This document shows positions 1-12,252 of a stretch of DNA of 64,000 nt, in pieces; positions within the stretch are counted from its first letter, which is position 1, and each line of letters opens with the position of its first letter. A program made the translations under genes and the position numbers. The stretch covers positions 124,001 to 188,000 of the forward strand of contig CANJKZ010000544.1 of NCBI GenBank assembly GCA_947471745.1. The letters run 5' to 3'. Source of the DNA: Closterium sp. Naga37s-1. Its lineage: Eukaryota; Streptophyta; Zygnematophyceae; Desmidiales; Closteriaceae. The notes below the pieces were generated by a model. It was not told where the DNA came from. It saw only the letters and a program-made list of their open reading frames with translations, and did not search any database.

Positions 1-1975
1 TGGGACGTATCTTCTTCAAATCCTCCTCGACCCTGGGGAAGATGTGTTTCCTCATGAGCCCCAGCAGCTGCCACCACTCATCCTTATCTTTATCCTCATG
101 ACGCGGAAGCTTAGCGCGGGCTCTGCCAATATAGTAGTCTCCATGATCCCCGCTGAATCCTGCCTGCGGAAAAACCGACTTGAACGGAATGCCCATCGCA
201 TAAGAACTCCGCATATCCCCCTGCTGCCATCCTCCCAGACTGCCAATGTCGTTGTTGGAGCAATCGTCGTCATGGAGTTCTTGGGCTCCAGATCTGCGGA
301 ATGCATGTGTCACCTTGCTCAGAATCCATCTCGCCTTTTGCATGGCCCAGTGAATCCAAGTGCAGTGCGTTTTGTAGTGCATCTCATCTTGCTTCTGATT
401 TCCCTTGTCCCTCTTCTTCTTCAAGGAAAAGAAGAGGTGCGGTTTAGTCCACTTGAGCGGTTCAGAAAAGTCAATAGGCTCGATGATACCGGGGCCATAG
501 CGCAGAGGGACGAGGTCGTAGATGAAATGAAGCCACAGGAAAACATGGCCCATTCCGCAGAGCCGCCAGTCCCTATGCCTTGCAAGAAACGGGTGACTCA
601 ACTTGTTGCCGATGTTGGTCTTCGATTTCCTGGAGACGACGACGAGTACCAAGACCTCTAGATAGTCGTCGAGGTGTGAGATGCTCCGCGTCATGTGGAC
701 AAAGAGGTTCGCAAGGCGAATCTTTCGAATGCTGCACCCCCTTCCTAGAAATTGGTGTCCGAGCTGAATCATAACCGGCACTTGCAGAGCCTTCCAGAGA
801 GGAAGCGAGAGATGTGCCGGAGGCGACCGCCACCAGATTTGTTGGAGTTCTACCTATAGAACAGTGTGATGTAGTGTCCTATACTGGCTTGCCATATAGC
901 AGTCGGAGATTGATCCGCGGGTTTGATCACGGCCATCTCTGCATAGAAGAAGACAGTAATTATATAGCAATGTAGAGAAACATGTACACAAGCAGAAGCA
1001 GAAAGCACACCTCGAAAAAACTCACGCGACTTGCTCGTCGTTCAGCTCCTTCAACTTCACTTTGAGAAAATTCCGAGCCTCCTTGATCAAATCCTTAGTC
1101 ATTGTGATGGAGAAGCCATAGAGCCTCGCCTCGCATCTGGCGAGGCATCCCAGCGCGTTCATCTTTGTCTTGATCATGGAAGCCATGCTCCCCTTTGCCT
1201 CCTTCCCCGCGTATTTCTGAACGTCTGGCCGTATTTTATCACGCAATATCTTTGCCTGCTCGTCTGTTTCGAAGAAGAGGAACTCGATGTATCGGCCAAT
1301 CCTCCAATTCGTGACTCGCAGCCCGTGCAAATGAATCTGCCACTCGTCAGAGCTGCTCGCCCACCCATCATTTCCCAAGTTATTGTTCAGATGAAACCAA
1401 ACCTCGTCGTGCAGAGAGGGAGCCAACCTATTGACCACAGGGACACCCCTCTCTGCAATCGTTGCCATGAAGATTATCACCCACCACTTGAAGTGGAGAA
1501 AGTGGAAACAGTAGTGCCTCCTCGTGTCGGCCTCTATCAGTCGAAGCAGGATTGTTGAACGCGCGATCCTGCTCGTATTTTCCGCAACGTCTTCCTGCCG
1601 CTGCCCATTTCCTGTCGCCGCACCCTGCTCAACATGGCTCGCAAAATTTACTGGTCATCCTCGCCGCGATGATTCTCCCTCCTCTTCTGTGTCAGAGTGA
1701 TCTTTATCCTCCTCGTACACTTCTACGGGCTCACCGAGTCGTCGGCGCACTTCATCGCCTCCCGGCCCTTCACTCCCCTCAACTTCTTCAATCAAGATGG
1801 TCGGTGCGTAGGGACCACCTTGAAACAAATCCTCCTCGGTCGTGTCAAACTCGAGATCGTTCTCGCGATCCTGTGCGAAGTCATCTACGGTATTTTCTTC
1901 GTCCTCCATGTCTTCTTCTCCATCCTCTAGGTCCTGGGCAGACACTGGGCGAGGCTGGACCGTTGTGTCGGCCAT
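1..1975 (-). pseudogene. Crypton-like tyrosine recombinase, decayed, 3' end outside window
   Basis: A minus-strand gene starts at the ATG at 1975 and keeps one reading frame to position 1 apart from one intron. The N-terminus is acidic and disordered, followed by a helical part (1480-1026). A GTGAGT donor at 1025 and a TTCTATGCAG acceptor ending at 939 define an 87 bp intron in consistent phase. Exon 2 carries the recombinase core: a KTNIGNK strand, RHRDWRLCGMGH, a KTH block, THAFRRSGA (the H-x-x-R-like box), then GSLGGW and GDYYIGRAR, which should contain the nucleophile tyrosine. This order is that of the GCR1_C/DUF3504-type recombinases of Cryptons. The role would be strand exchange to move a DNA element. 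In-frame TGA (1657-1655) and TAG (856-854) break it, so this copy is probably dead. The family call is from motif memory; no search was run. Confidence 0.68.
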
Positions 1976-3317
1976 TAGCAGATGCCTATTTTATACGCGA
2001 AACACCGGGACTAGACGAAAGAATTGGGAGGTGTCATAAACAGTAAGTGGAAAGGATTCGCATGTATGCAGAGAAATTAGGCATAATGGATAGTGGGTAA
2101 AGCGCAGAAGCCTTTAGAGCGTCTGTGCTTCAGACGAAGAACTATTGGTCGACAAATGCCGACGCTTCAACCTGTAGATCTATCTGCGCCTACAACTTGC
2201 GTATAGAGAACCGGCTGAATGTCGCGGACTATAGAGCTCGGCACCTCTTTATTCTACCGCTATAATTCCCTACAACGAATCACCGGAAACAAGTTCTGAA
2301 TATTCTAATGAGCGAGTTCTCTACGACAACCTTATGCTTGTACATGAACGTCCTAAGTTCGACGATAGTATGGATCGACAGCGAATACTTCTAACGAGAA
2401 AAATCTCCACGACTAAGCTCTGCGGCTACAGAAGCGAGCGACATACGACAAATGTATAGGTCGAAAACCTACAGTTCTACCGATCATATGCTCTACCATA
2501 TACATATGCTCCTACATAAGCGACCGAATATGTGCTACTGAAGATATCCTAAACCGGGCTGACCCAAAAAAAAAAAAAAAAAAAAAAACACGCAATCTGT
2601 ACGACCTACGTCACCATGTCGAGGACGCAAGTGTTGTGCTGGTGGGTCCAGCAGGCTTACAAGACTACGCGGGTGCGTAACAGGTACTGGATGAAAAGAT
2701 CTCAAAGAGCTTGTGGACCATGAAATGCAAATGAAAAGGAGCAAATGAGCACGAAAACAACCATTCATACCCATCCACCACGTACAAGTCCTTGTCCAGA
2801 TCTGGTCATCCAACCCTGGGTTGGATGATTCTCCTGCCAAAAAACTACCGCGAGATAGTTCGCTATTCGTCGATTATTGGCTCCTGCAGTCGTGGATTAC
2901 TGACAAGAACGGTTGCCATGGCCACGTGTGCAGATAACTACACTTGGTAAGAAACGACTGTAAAACACAAAGAGCAATGGTATAGAAGAACACACCAACA
3001 TCAGCTTAAAGATGACAGTAACACAATAAATCAAGTTAAAGCCCTAAACGATGTAGAGACGGCCAGGTTGTCGCAACCGGCCTTGCGACCGGCGACCGTC
3101 ATCTGTCGGCCAAAGAGTTACGATGGCGAAATATGTCCTTCCCGACCACCATCACTCGCAAAGGGGGTCACGGGCAGGTTGGTTGGAACTCAGTTTTCAC
3201 GGTCAGGTGGGCGTGGAGCTGTGCACGGTTGGCCTTGTCATATGCGGCGGAGCCTTGCGCCCATGCCCTTCGGGATCCGGATCACAGGGATGCAAGGCCT
3301 CGGATCGTGGGGCAAAC
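1976..3317. other. Intergenic, no gene recognised
   Basis: I see no credible coding sequence here; short open frames lack recognisable motifs. It includes the upstream flank of the recombinase gene and ends at the left LTR of copia element A. A homopolymer run lies at 2566-2588. Confidence 0.5.
2566..2588. repeat. A23 homopolymer
   Basis: Twenty-three consecutive A on the plus strand. It could be the tail of an old retroposed sequence, but no target duplication was seen around it. Confidence 0.8.
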
Positions 3318-3448
3318 TGTCAAAATGTTTTAATGCTTATATTGTGTAGGCTGTCGTGGGGTAGCCCATACGGGGTACAACCCAATTAGGGTTAGTACTT
3401 GTACCAACTTTCTGCCCAATGCATTCATTCTCGTTCAAATTCTTGACA
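3318..3448 (+). repeat. Left LTR of element A
   Basis: 131 bp, starting TGTCA and ending TGACA. It shares the core GTACAACCCAATTAGGGTTA with the LTRs at 48541, 56370, 12924 and 20690. Confidence 0.85.
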
Positions 3449-3460
3449 TGGTTTCAAAGC
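3449..3460 (+). promoter_or_regulatory. Primer binding site of element A
   Basis: TGGTTTCAAAGC abuts the LTR end. It is a two-mismatch version of TGGTATCAGAGC, the complement of the 3' end of plant initiator tRNA-Met. Confidence 0.75.
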
Positions 3461-3484
3461 AGGTCCTCTTCCAGGACCGTTTTT

Positions 3485-4106
3485 TAGGGCCCACCGCATA
3501 GTTCCCTGCCCGTAGCGCTGCCCCACTAGTCGCGCTGCCCTGCCCTGCCCGTCGCACCGCCCTGCTGGCCGAGCACTGCCCTGCCCTGCCCGTCGCGCCA
3601 CCCGGCCAGCCGTGCGCCGCCCTGCCCTGCCTGTCGCGCCACCCTGCTGGCTGCGCGCTGCCCTGACCTGCCCGTCGCGCCGCCCTGCTGGTAGCGCGCC
3701 GCCCTCCCCTGCCTGTCGCGTCGCCCTGCCCTGCCCGCGCGCCGCCCTGCTGGCCGCCGCGCCACTCTGCCCTGCCCGCGCACCGCCCTGCTGGCCGCCG
3801 CGCCGCCCTGCTGGCCGCCGCGCCGCCCTGCTGGCCGCCGCGCCGTCCTGCCCTGCCCGCGCGCCGCCCTGCTGGCCGCCGCGCCGCCCTGCCCTGCCCG
3901 CGCGCTGCCCTGCTGGCCGCCGCACCGCCCTGCCCTGCCCTGCCAGTTGCGCCGCCTTGCCCTGGTCGTGCGCCGCTCTTCCCTAGCCATGCGCCACTCC
4001 GCCCTGCCCTGCGCTCTTCCCTAGTGTTAGCGCGCCGCCCTGCCCGTCGCGCCGTCCTTGCCTGCGTGCTACCCTGCTGGTCGCGCGCCACCCTGCTCTG
4101 CCCGCT
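3485..4106 (+). repeat. GC-rich degenerate tandem repeat in leader of element A
   Basis: Imperfect repeats of cgccgccctgctggc and ccctgccctgcc units fill the leader between primer site and gag ATG. Long open frames on both strands here are products of composition, not genes. Confidence 0.8.
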
Positions 4107-4917
4107 ATGGCTTCTCTCAGTGTTCTCACCTTCGATCATGAGGGCTGTCCGATCCAGTTCGATACGTGGCTCGATGACTTACAGCTGTACCTACTAAGCG
4201 ATTCTAGAGACAGCGTTTCGTTGTTTGACCATACGTTTGGACCCTCTCTCGCCCCTCCCGACACAGCTGACAGTGCGACTCACTCACAGTGGCTTCCCCG
4301 TGACGCCGCTACTCGCTTAGCCGTTCGCAACCACCTACCGTTAGCCGAACGCGCTCACTTTGGCCAGCACAAGACTGCTAGAGCCCTGTACGACGCTGTA
4401 GTCGCTCGCTACTCTTCCCCTGCCATTGCTGCTCTCGGCCGCCATATACTGCCCTACCTTTTTCCCGAGCTATCAGCCTTTGCCACATTCGAGGACCTCA
4501 TCACCCACCTTCGCACTAGCGACACTCGCTACCGCGCTGCCCTTTTAGCCGAGTTCCTAGACAAGAACCCGCCCCCGGTGTACATCACTCTCTACTTCAT
4601 AGTCACCCGCCTCCCAGACTCTCTTCGCGTAGTCAGGGACCACTTTCTCGCACTTGACCCCACATACCTCATTGTTGAACTGCTCAAGCAGCACCTCCTT
4701 GCAGCTGAGACTAGCGTAGTCGCTGTAGGTGCTGTTGGTGGCACTCCTCGCACACCCTTCTTTAAGGGGTGTTCCCCCTCCCCCCTTGCCCCCTCCTACG
4801 CTTCTATTGCTGCTGTTGACATCCTTGGTACTAAGGACGTCAGGGTTGCTTCTGCTCCTAGTGGGAAGCGCCGCAGCGGCAAGGGCAAGGGAGGCAAGAG
4901 TGGTGGAGGTGGCAGCG

Positions 4918-5096
4918 TGTGAAAGTAAGCAGTAGAAGAAGGCGCCATAGCTAGGAAAGCCCTAGCTAGGCAAGAAACAGTTTAGGCAAAGAAGGGAAGT
5001 TGCACTAGCAAGAATGAGGATACAAATAGCAAACCCTAGAAGGGTTGTACTCGCTATAGAGCACCCCACTACAGGCTAGAGCATAATATTCTGACA
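4918..5096 (-). repeat. Left (3') LTR of LARD0
   Basis: 179 bp. The polypurine tract CTATGGGGGTG (minus strand) abuts it at 5097-5107. Confidence 0.88.
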
Positions 5097-6206
5097 CACC
5101 CCCATAGCCAAAGTGGGGTGTAATCAGCAGAGCAAGCAAAGCAGAACAAGCTCAGGGTGGATCACAATGTCACCACACATTCTGAGCACAAGTTCAGGAA
5201 GCAATAGTTTAAAGTTCACAATTTAGTCACAACGGGCAAGTGAGGAGGAGGAGGGACAGTGAGAGGAGAGGAGATAGGAGGCGACGGCTGAAGCTGCAGA
5301 CACACGGGCAACAGGAGGCACACTGGCACAGCGGCTACCGGAACAGCGCTCCGGACTACTGGAGTAACTGGCCCCGCGGCTAAAAGTAGCGGCAGACGAG
5401 CAACGGACCCACGGGCGACTGGCACAGGTGGCTACGACTGGGCTACCGGAGCAACTCCCCGGACTACAGGTGCTGCTGGCGACACGACGGCAACCTCCGT
5501 TCAACCTCCCCCAAACAGTACCACCCCCCCTGACACACACCCCCTGCTTCACCCCTAGCTCCACTCCCCCTTCACCCTCCCTTAGTACCACTCCGACGGC
5601 TCCAACAGGTCCACCCCCCCTCAGCGGCAGCTGCAGCACAGGGAGACGGAGGAGGAGGAGGAGCAGGGAACGGCACACAGAAGCTGCACCCCCATACCCC
5701 CCACCCCCAAACCCTAATCCAGGAGAACGGGCAGAAGGAGGGGTGGGGCGCCTTCAGAAGCACGGGGGACAGCGGGGAGGACAGGGGCAGCGAAGAACGG
5801 GCCGCCCACGGGCCTGGCACAGCCTCCCGAACCGCGCGCAGGCGGCCCGAGCCGCGCGCGGGCCTGGCGCAGCCCGTACGGGCCGCGCGCGGGCCTGGCG
5901 CAGCCCGTACGGGCCGCGCGCCGGCTGTACGGGCCGCGCGCAGGCCACGACGGGCGACGGGGGGCGACGCGCGGGTCCCCGTCGCCCGTCGTAGCGCCTC
6001 CTGGGGGCGACGCGCCGAGTGACGGGGCAGAAACCCGTCGCGCGCCTCGGGGCGCACGGCGGGCAGAAAACCGCCGCGCGCCTCGGGGCGCACGGCGGGC
6101 TGAAAAACCCTAATTTCGACGCCGCGCACCACGGGGCGCGCGGCGGACAGGGAGTAGCAGTAGCAGCGGAAGCAGTGAGGTGGGGCCCACAGGCCAGGAG
6201 CATATC

Positions 6207-6218
6207 GCTCTAATACCA
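6207..6218 (-). promoter_or_regulatory. Primer binding site of LARD0
   Basis: On the minus strand TGGTATTAGAGC directly follows the LTR end; one mismatch to TGGTATCAGAGC. Confidence 0.8.
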
Positions 6219-6398
6219 TGTGAAAGTAAGTAGTAGAAGAAGGCGCCATAGCTAGGAAAGCCCTAGCTAGGCAAGAAACAGTTTAGGCAAAGAAGGAGAA
6301 GCTGCACTAGCAAGAATGAGGATACAAATAGCAAACCCTAGAAGGGTTGTACTCGCTATAGAGCACCCCACTACAGGCTAGAGCATAATATTCTGACA
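6219..6398 (-). repeat. Right (5') LTR of LARD0
   Basis: 180 bp, nearly identical to 4918-5096. Confidence 0.88.
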
Positions 6399-7350
6399 CA
6401 GCGGGGGTGGTGGTGGTGGAGGCGGTGGAGGCGGTGGAGGTGGCGGAGGTGGCGGTGGGAGTGGTGGCGGGAGTGGGGGCTTTGGTGGCGGCGGTGGTGG
6501 CAGCGGTGTGAGTGGTGGTGGCGGTGGTGGCGGCAGTGGGAGTGGTGGCGGCGGCACTGGTGGCGGTCAACGTGAAGCTGTTCAGAGGGGAGGTTCTGGC
6601 GGTGGCCAGAGGCAGCAGCAGCAGCGCCCGAGCGAGACCCCTACGCCCTACAAGCTTCGTGAGTTGTTTGCTAAGTGTGGGGCGTCTGGGGGTAGTGTTC
6701 GCTGCCCGTATGTCATTCGCACAGGTGACCGCGCTGGTCAGACATGCGGGAAGTTTCACACACAGCACCGCTGCTTCTCCCGCCTTGACGATGCTTTACG
6801 CGCAGAGTTTGGCGACGAGGCTGAGCGCCCCCACTGGCTAGAGCTGCTTAGGTCTGGAGTTGATATCTTTGCTCTTGACTATGATGCTATCCTTGCTGCC
6901 ATGTATGCCTTGACTGTTAGTGCTGAGGGTGACTGTTACCTGTATGTGCCGCCTGACCCAGGTATAGAGGCTGCTGCTCTAGGTGCTAGTGAGTCCGCTC
7001 TCCCAGGTACTACGCCTGTTGAGGCCTTGCACACCTTCACGCTTGACTCAGGTTCTTCCCACTGTTTCTTTCGCGACAGTACCACACTCACTCCACTCCC
7101 TGCACCTGTTCCATTCAGACTGGCTGACCCCTCAGGGGCCCCAGTTCTTGCCCGTTCCTTCACTGTTCTCCCGTGTCCGGCGGTTCCGTCCGGCTCACTC
7201 TCAAGTCTTCACCTCCCCTCGTTCTCTACAAACTTGGTGAGTACCGCTGCCCTCCAGGATGTGATGGTCACTACCACCACTCCTGGGGGTCGGCGTGTGT
7301 CGATCTGCACGTGTATACGGACGGGCCGTCACCTGGCCACGTTCACTCAG

Positions 7351-8676
7351 AGTTGGCGTCTTGGAGATCCACAGGCACGTACGTCGACGCAGTTGCCCCT
7401 CCCCGGGCGAACGTAGTTGATGGCATGTGGCTCTTCAAGGTGAAGCGGCTGCCTGGATCACCCCCGGTGTTCAAGGCGCGCTATGTGGCGAGAGGCTTCA
7501 GTCAGCGCGAGGGAGTTGACTTCTTTCAGACCTTCGCTCCGACCCCGAAGATGACTACACTTCGGGTGTTACTACACGTAGCAGCACAGCGTGACTACGA
7601 GCTCCACTCCCTCGACTTCTTCACTGGTTTTCTCCAGGGACGACTGCACGAGGAGATCTGGCTGCGCCGTCCTCCTGGTTTCACTGGTACTTTCCCTACT
7701 GGGACCCAGTAGAGCCTGAGGCGACCATTCTACGGTCTCCGCCAGTCGCCTCGTGAGTGGCACGACACTCTTCGCTCCACGCTTCGTGACCTAGGATTTC
7801 GCCCTTCCTCTGCTGACCCGTCACTGTTTGTTCGTGCCGGCTCCACTCCTTTCTTTATACTCGTCTACGTCGACGACTTGGTCTTTGCTACACCAGACAG
7901 GGCAGCTCCAGCTGAGGTGAAGTCCGAACTGCAGAAGAGACACACGTGCATTGACCTTAGCCTGCAGATCACCAGGGACAGAGCCGCTCGCACCATCACG
8001 TTGACTCATTCACACATGGTGCAGCATGTCCTTCAGCGGTTCAGGCTTCAGTTCTCTACCACACAGCCCACTCCTCTTGCTGTAGATCATAGACGCACCG
8101 GCCCCTTCCCCGACGAGCCCTTTGATCCCAGTGGTCCCTACCCAAAACTTGTTGGCTGCCTCATGTATCTGATGACTTGTACTCGCCCGGACCTCGCCTA
8201 CCCTCTTAGCATCCTCTCTCGATTTGTTGGACCTAGGAGGCACCGTCCTGTTCACTGGACAGCTGCCGTGAGGGTGGCGAAGTACCTGGCGACTACATCA
8301 GGCATGGGGCTTGTGCTTGGAGGGACTCGGCCAGTTGAGCTGACTGGCCATTGTGACTCTTTTTACGCAGACGACGTGGAAACCCAGCGTTCGACCCAGG
8401 GTTACTGTTTTAGTCTGGGAGCTGGGGTTGTGTCATGGGGTTTCACACGGTCGTCGTCGGCGGCTTCGTCCACTGCAGAGGCAGAGATGTACGCCAGTGC
8501 TATGGCTGCTCAAGAGCTTCGCTGGTTGACCTTTTTGCTCACTAACCCTGGTGAGAGACTTCGCACTGCTCCGACCTAGTTCACTGACGAGGCTATGATT
8601 CTTTTGTGTCAGGGTTAGTGCTTCCTCCTGCGTGAGCTACAGCAACAAAGGTTGGCCTGGACTTTGTGGCCTCACG
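7351..8676 (+). pseudogene. Reverse transcriptase-RNase H remnant of element A
   Basis: One frame covers the copia RT: GMWLFKVKRLPGSPPVFKAR, FSQREGVDFFQTF, LHSLDF, YGLRQSP and the catalytic YVDD near 7867. RNase H follows (TRPDLAY, GTRPVELTGHCD, AEAEMYASAMAAQELRW). A TAG at 7710-7712 replaces a conserved Trp codon. A short deletion removes the ELxSYLG block after the YVDD region. A TAG at 8577 and loss of homology after ~8676 end it. It would copy element RNA into DNA if intact; it cannot be. Confidence 0.85.
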
Positions 8677-11600
8677 GTATGTAATTTTTTCATCAACAAT
8701 GTATTTTAGCAGTATCAATTTGCTTTAAGCAATTAAACTCTAGCATCTTGGTTACTGGATAATTATTGGAATGTCTTAGTCCTGAGTATATAAATGCACA
8801 AGGTCGTGTTTTGAACGTGAAATTGATAGTCACATACAGACCACCAATAAGACACTAGGTAGTGTAGTGGATGCAAGGGGAGGGGGGAGGGGGGGGGGGA
8901 AGGGGGGGGAGAGGGCAGGAGTCACATAACATGGGATTGAGGTAGCAAGGCGCTCAGGTTCTATGAGTGGTGTTATATTCTGTCCGCACTGTCTCCCAGA
9001 GGAGATTCAGAACGAGGAATATAGGTTTTAATCATTGCGCCAAGCAGCATGGGGAAGGTTCGCAGGTTAAGCGAGAGGCAGCCGAAGCCTCTTGAACTTC
9101 ACAAGAAAAAACGGCGCATGAGCAGACAGCTGACATCAGCTGAAATGAAGTGCTCGCGCGGCCAACCGTGAGTAGTGTGGAGGGAGCAGCAGCCCCTGGC
9201 TACGACTGGTACAACGACAGAGGGGAAAGCGTAGCTCCCACAAATGAGTACAACCAATGTGGCGCCATGCTCGTAGCCACTGCAGGCTAAGACTCTCGCT
9301 TCTGAAAAGGAAACGAAATCGCTGCTATGGGGACTTTTAGGCGCGAAAAGAGGCGAAATGCGTTACGGCAGGCAAGAGGAGCTAAAGGAGGGAGAAGGTA
9401 ACGCCTTCAATTTGGAAAAGGGCATACGAAATGTACATGCGAGTAACAAGGCGAGATGGAAACGGGGAGTCAGACGTGAATGGATTTTGCCTCAAAGGGT
9501 TAAACTCACAAACCCCTGCCGGAGCATGGGTGTCGTACATCTAATTGAAGCATCAACCTCCCACGTCTCCACCACGTGCTCAAGACAATTGCAACGAAGT
9601 GCAGTGACAACACGCTGTGGGTCAGACAGCAGCAGAGCTGCGGGTGTCGTCAGCGGCTCAAGCCATCAGAAACACGGACCAAAGTTGTTTCATCACTCCC
9701 ACGCACATTCCAACTGACTCGTACAAGACAATTGACAAAAAACGACAGTGCGACTCAAAATAGCGGAGAAGAGTGGTACATAGGAGGATCAGAAACAGCC
9801 TCTGAGTGATGTGAAGCATCAGCTGAGGGCTCAAGGCACTCAGGGTCAGGAAAAGGTCAAGAACTCGTCACATCACATCCTCGCCAAAACAAACGGAGTG
9901 TCAGACACCGTACAGAGTAACAAGAGATGGCATAATGCGCGAGGAAGCGAATGTGGGTAGGTTCATAGTTGAGGCAAGGCGGGAAGAAGGCCAGGCCTCA
10001 GTGGAGAAACGCCCAGTGGTTGTCTGGCCACTGCGACCCCTTCCTCCCGCACCTGCACCCAGGGTGCCGGGCGAGAGGAAGCGACCGCGCTCTCATCTCA
10101 GGGACGGTTTCTGGTGACCCCGGCATTGGAATTGCCGGGAACAAAGGGATGACCGGCCCTTTAAAGCCGTGTCACATGTACGGCGCGTCGTCAGGAAATA
10201 AGAAAGACAGCAGAATGTAAACGGAGAACGAAAGGAAAGAGGGACGGCGGAAAAATGGCGGATTGGAGCATTACGCCCCAGTAGAAACCGAGATCAAGTG
10301 CCCTCAGGTACTAAGCGGATTTAGTCATCAGGAAAGGCACAGCCGCTGAGCTTGCCTCAGGTCTCAAAGATTAGTACATCACGGGGCACGCACGAACATC
10401 GGCATGGAAGGTCGGCGACAATGGAACGCATGACAGGATAAGGAATAAAAGGAACGACGAAGGAGGTTAGCAGAAAATTTTGCACGGAAAGATGAGACGT
10501 GGATCACCCGCTGGTCGTCAGATTCAAAAGCTCAGACTCAGCAGTGACGGCAACTAGTACCGTGCTCAGACGACCGTCGTGAAACTAGGCGATTCATCAC
10601 TCGCAACGGGTGGATCCAGACTCGACGCAAAGAAAGAAGGAGGGCATTTGTATATTCGCTCTAATACAACTTGAAAAAAACCAGAAAAGAACGGCACGCA
10701 AAAGAGGAAGCGAGGAATCAGGACGGTTGAAACGTCAAGAGCTCAGAGACAAGAATAGTCTCACTGGCAGCGATGCTGCCTCTGAAGGCCAACGCGACAT
10801 GCTCCTGTCAGATACTCATCATCGCTCTTGACCCACGAGTTATCGATCGAACCCACGACGAGAGAGGAACGAAGGTCCAGAAATGCGAGGACGATAGGGT
10901 TAAGAATGACGAAACGGGTGAGGATGGTCGGGATCGTCGGAGACTTAAACCAGTACACACGGGCCAGTGCCGAAACGGCCGCTGACTTCATTCTGTTGCA
11001 GTTATATAACATCGTCATCCGATCACCGAGCCTCACCGCAGAAACATAATTAAGGGGGGCAGAAAGCGTAATTTCCAAGTTGACGAAAGCATGATGCGCT
11101 GTGCATCAGGCAAGCGTGATCTGCGACGCAAAAAGACGAACCACACAGAAGACAGGGTGAGATGCGATAGCAGAGAGCGGTAAGAGCCGCGCATAAACAA
11201 CAAATGGGGACAGCATGTCGGACAAGGAAAGGATGCGAACAGCAAGGTTCACCGTCTTTTCCTGTGCATCAAAAGAGTGCTCCGTAGAATGCTCCCTACG
11301 CAGCAACGGACGGCCCTCTGTTCTTGACACACCAACGCAGAAGCACACTGGTCTGGGACCGCAAGACAGGCCGTTATGAGCAACAGAAATGAGACAGAGT
11401 GTTTCAATGCTCCTGTGTGAGTGAACCATGAAGACTGTCCAGTTCGCTGTCGTGGAACTTGTATGCAAAGGAGAGATGAATCTCCTTGGCTCAAAAGGTA
11501 CCAGCGACAACTCCAAAGGTGAATAATGATGGCCCCGTTCGCCAGGACCCCTTGATACGTGGTTAACCACCAAGTGAGTCTGCTGATTCGCCCACGCCAA

Positions 11601-11784
11601 ACAGTTTGATACCCTAAATTAATTAATTCCATGTAATTGTACAACCTTACAAATCTTGCTCACGTTGACTTCAATCAAGTAACAAATTGTGGAGAAACCC
11701 AAATTTAGAAAGAAATAAAGACTTGAAAAAAAGGTGAATCAATGGAATGTCTAGTAGAAAAACAACAATAACACAACGCATATA
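8677..11784. other. No gene recognised
   Basis: About 3.1 kb without a convincing coding sequence on either strand. A G-rich run lies around 8878-8912. Several short open frames (for example 10761-11078 minus, 11106-11600 minus) have no motif I can name. It may be degraded transposon sequence or ordinary intergenic DNA. Confidence 0.5.
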
Positions 11785-11935
11785 CATATGCGTGTGCGTG
11801 TGCGCACATATACACACACTCACACACGCGCGCGTACGCACTCACGCATGCGCGCCGCACACACGTGCCGCACACGCACAGATACATATAGATACACATT
11901 CACACGCATGCATGCATACACACACATATGCATAC

Positions 11936-11970
<35 letters not shown>

Positions 11971-12252
11971 AATGCACACATACACACACACGTGCACGCA
12001 CATACACACACACACTCTCTCTCTCTCTCTCACACGCACACACATACATACACACACACACACACACGCACGCACGCACGTACGCACACACACATGTACA
12101 CACACACAGATTCACACACACATACATTCACGCACACATAGATTCACGCACACATATACACAAATGCACATACGTGTGCATGCACACACACATAGACACA
12201 CGCACACACATACACGAATGCACACGCGTGGGCATGCACACACACATGCACA
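11785..12252. repeat. CA/TG-rich microsatellite, ~470 bp
   Basis: Interrupted (CA)n with CT, CGCA and TACA variants. It abuts the left LTR of element C. All open frames through it (His/Thr or Cys/Val-rich) are artefacts. Confidence 0.92.

Larger units (their letters stand above)
4918..6398 (-). mobile_element. Non-autonomous LTR retrotransposon (LARD0) nested in gag of A
   Basis: Two near-identical LTRs (4918-5096 and 6219-6398) begin TGTGAAAG and end CTGACA on the plus strand. The 5 bp TSD CAGCG occurs at 4913-4917 and 6399-6403. The primer site lies beside the right LTR and the polypurine tract beside the left LTR, so the element reads minus. The 1.1 kb interior codes for no gag or pol; it is GC-rich with tandem units (gcacggcgggcagaaaaccgc style near 6040-6110). 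It must depend on enzymes made elsewhere. It is related to LARD1 by shared interior blocks. Confidence 0.9.
4107..7350 (+). pseudogene. gag-protease of copia element A, split by an inserted LTR element
   Basis: The ATG at 4107 opens a copia gag of the type shared by B and E (SLFDH, LYDAVVARYSS, YFIVTRLPDSLR blocks), then a Gly/Ser-rich stretch. The frame stops at 4918, where a 1481 bp element is inserted. Omitting that element and one TSD copy (1486 bp in all), the same frame resumes at 6404 through Gly-rich sequence, a CX13CX3HX4C zinc-binding candidate (about 6703-6780) and a protease with LDSGSS near 7050. The frame then runs into the deletion near 7350 and goes out of phase with RT. Gag would package element RNA; the protease would cut the polyprotein. 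Confidence 0.8.
3318..8676 (+). mobile_element. Ty1/copia element A, 3' truncated, integrase deleted
   Basis: It begins with a 131 bp LTR (TGTCAAAATG...TTCTTGACA) followed at once by a tRNA-iMet-type primer site, a GC-rich leader, gag, protease, reverse transcriptase and RNase H. No right LTR is found: homology to the family stops near 8676 inside RNase H, so the 3' end is lost. The segment from the end of protease to the start of RT is missing, joining near 7350, and it removes the integrase. A second LTR element sits inside gag at 4918-6398. The LTR is of the same family as those of elements B and E. Confidence 0.8.

Noticed and set aside
44..661. 205-codon plus-strand open frame
   Set aside because: It is antisense to the recombinase core, whose motifs and intron are clear on the minus strand.
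854..1657. Stop codon reassignment (TAA/TAG as Gln)
   Set aside because: Element F has 1587 codons with no internal TAA or TAG, and the stops are confined to decayed elements.
3425..4139. Long Arg/Gly-rich open frames in the leader of element A
   Set aside because: Products of a GC-rich tandem repeat with no stop codons; no motif, and they lie between primer site and gag.
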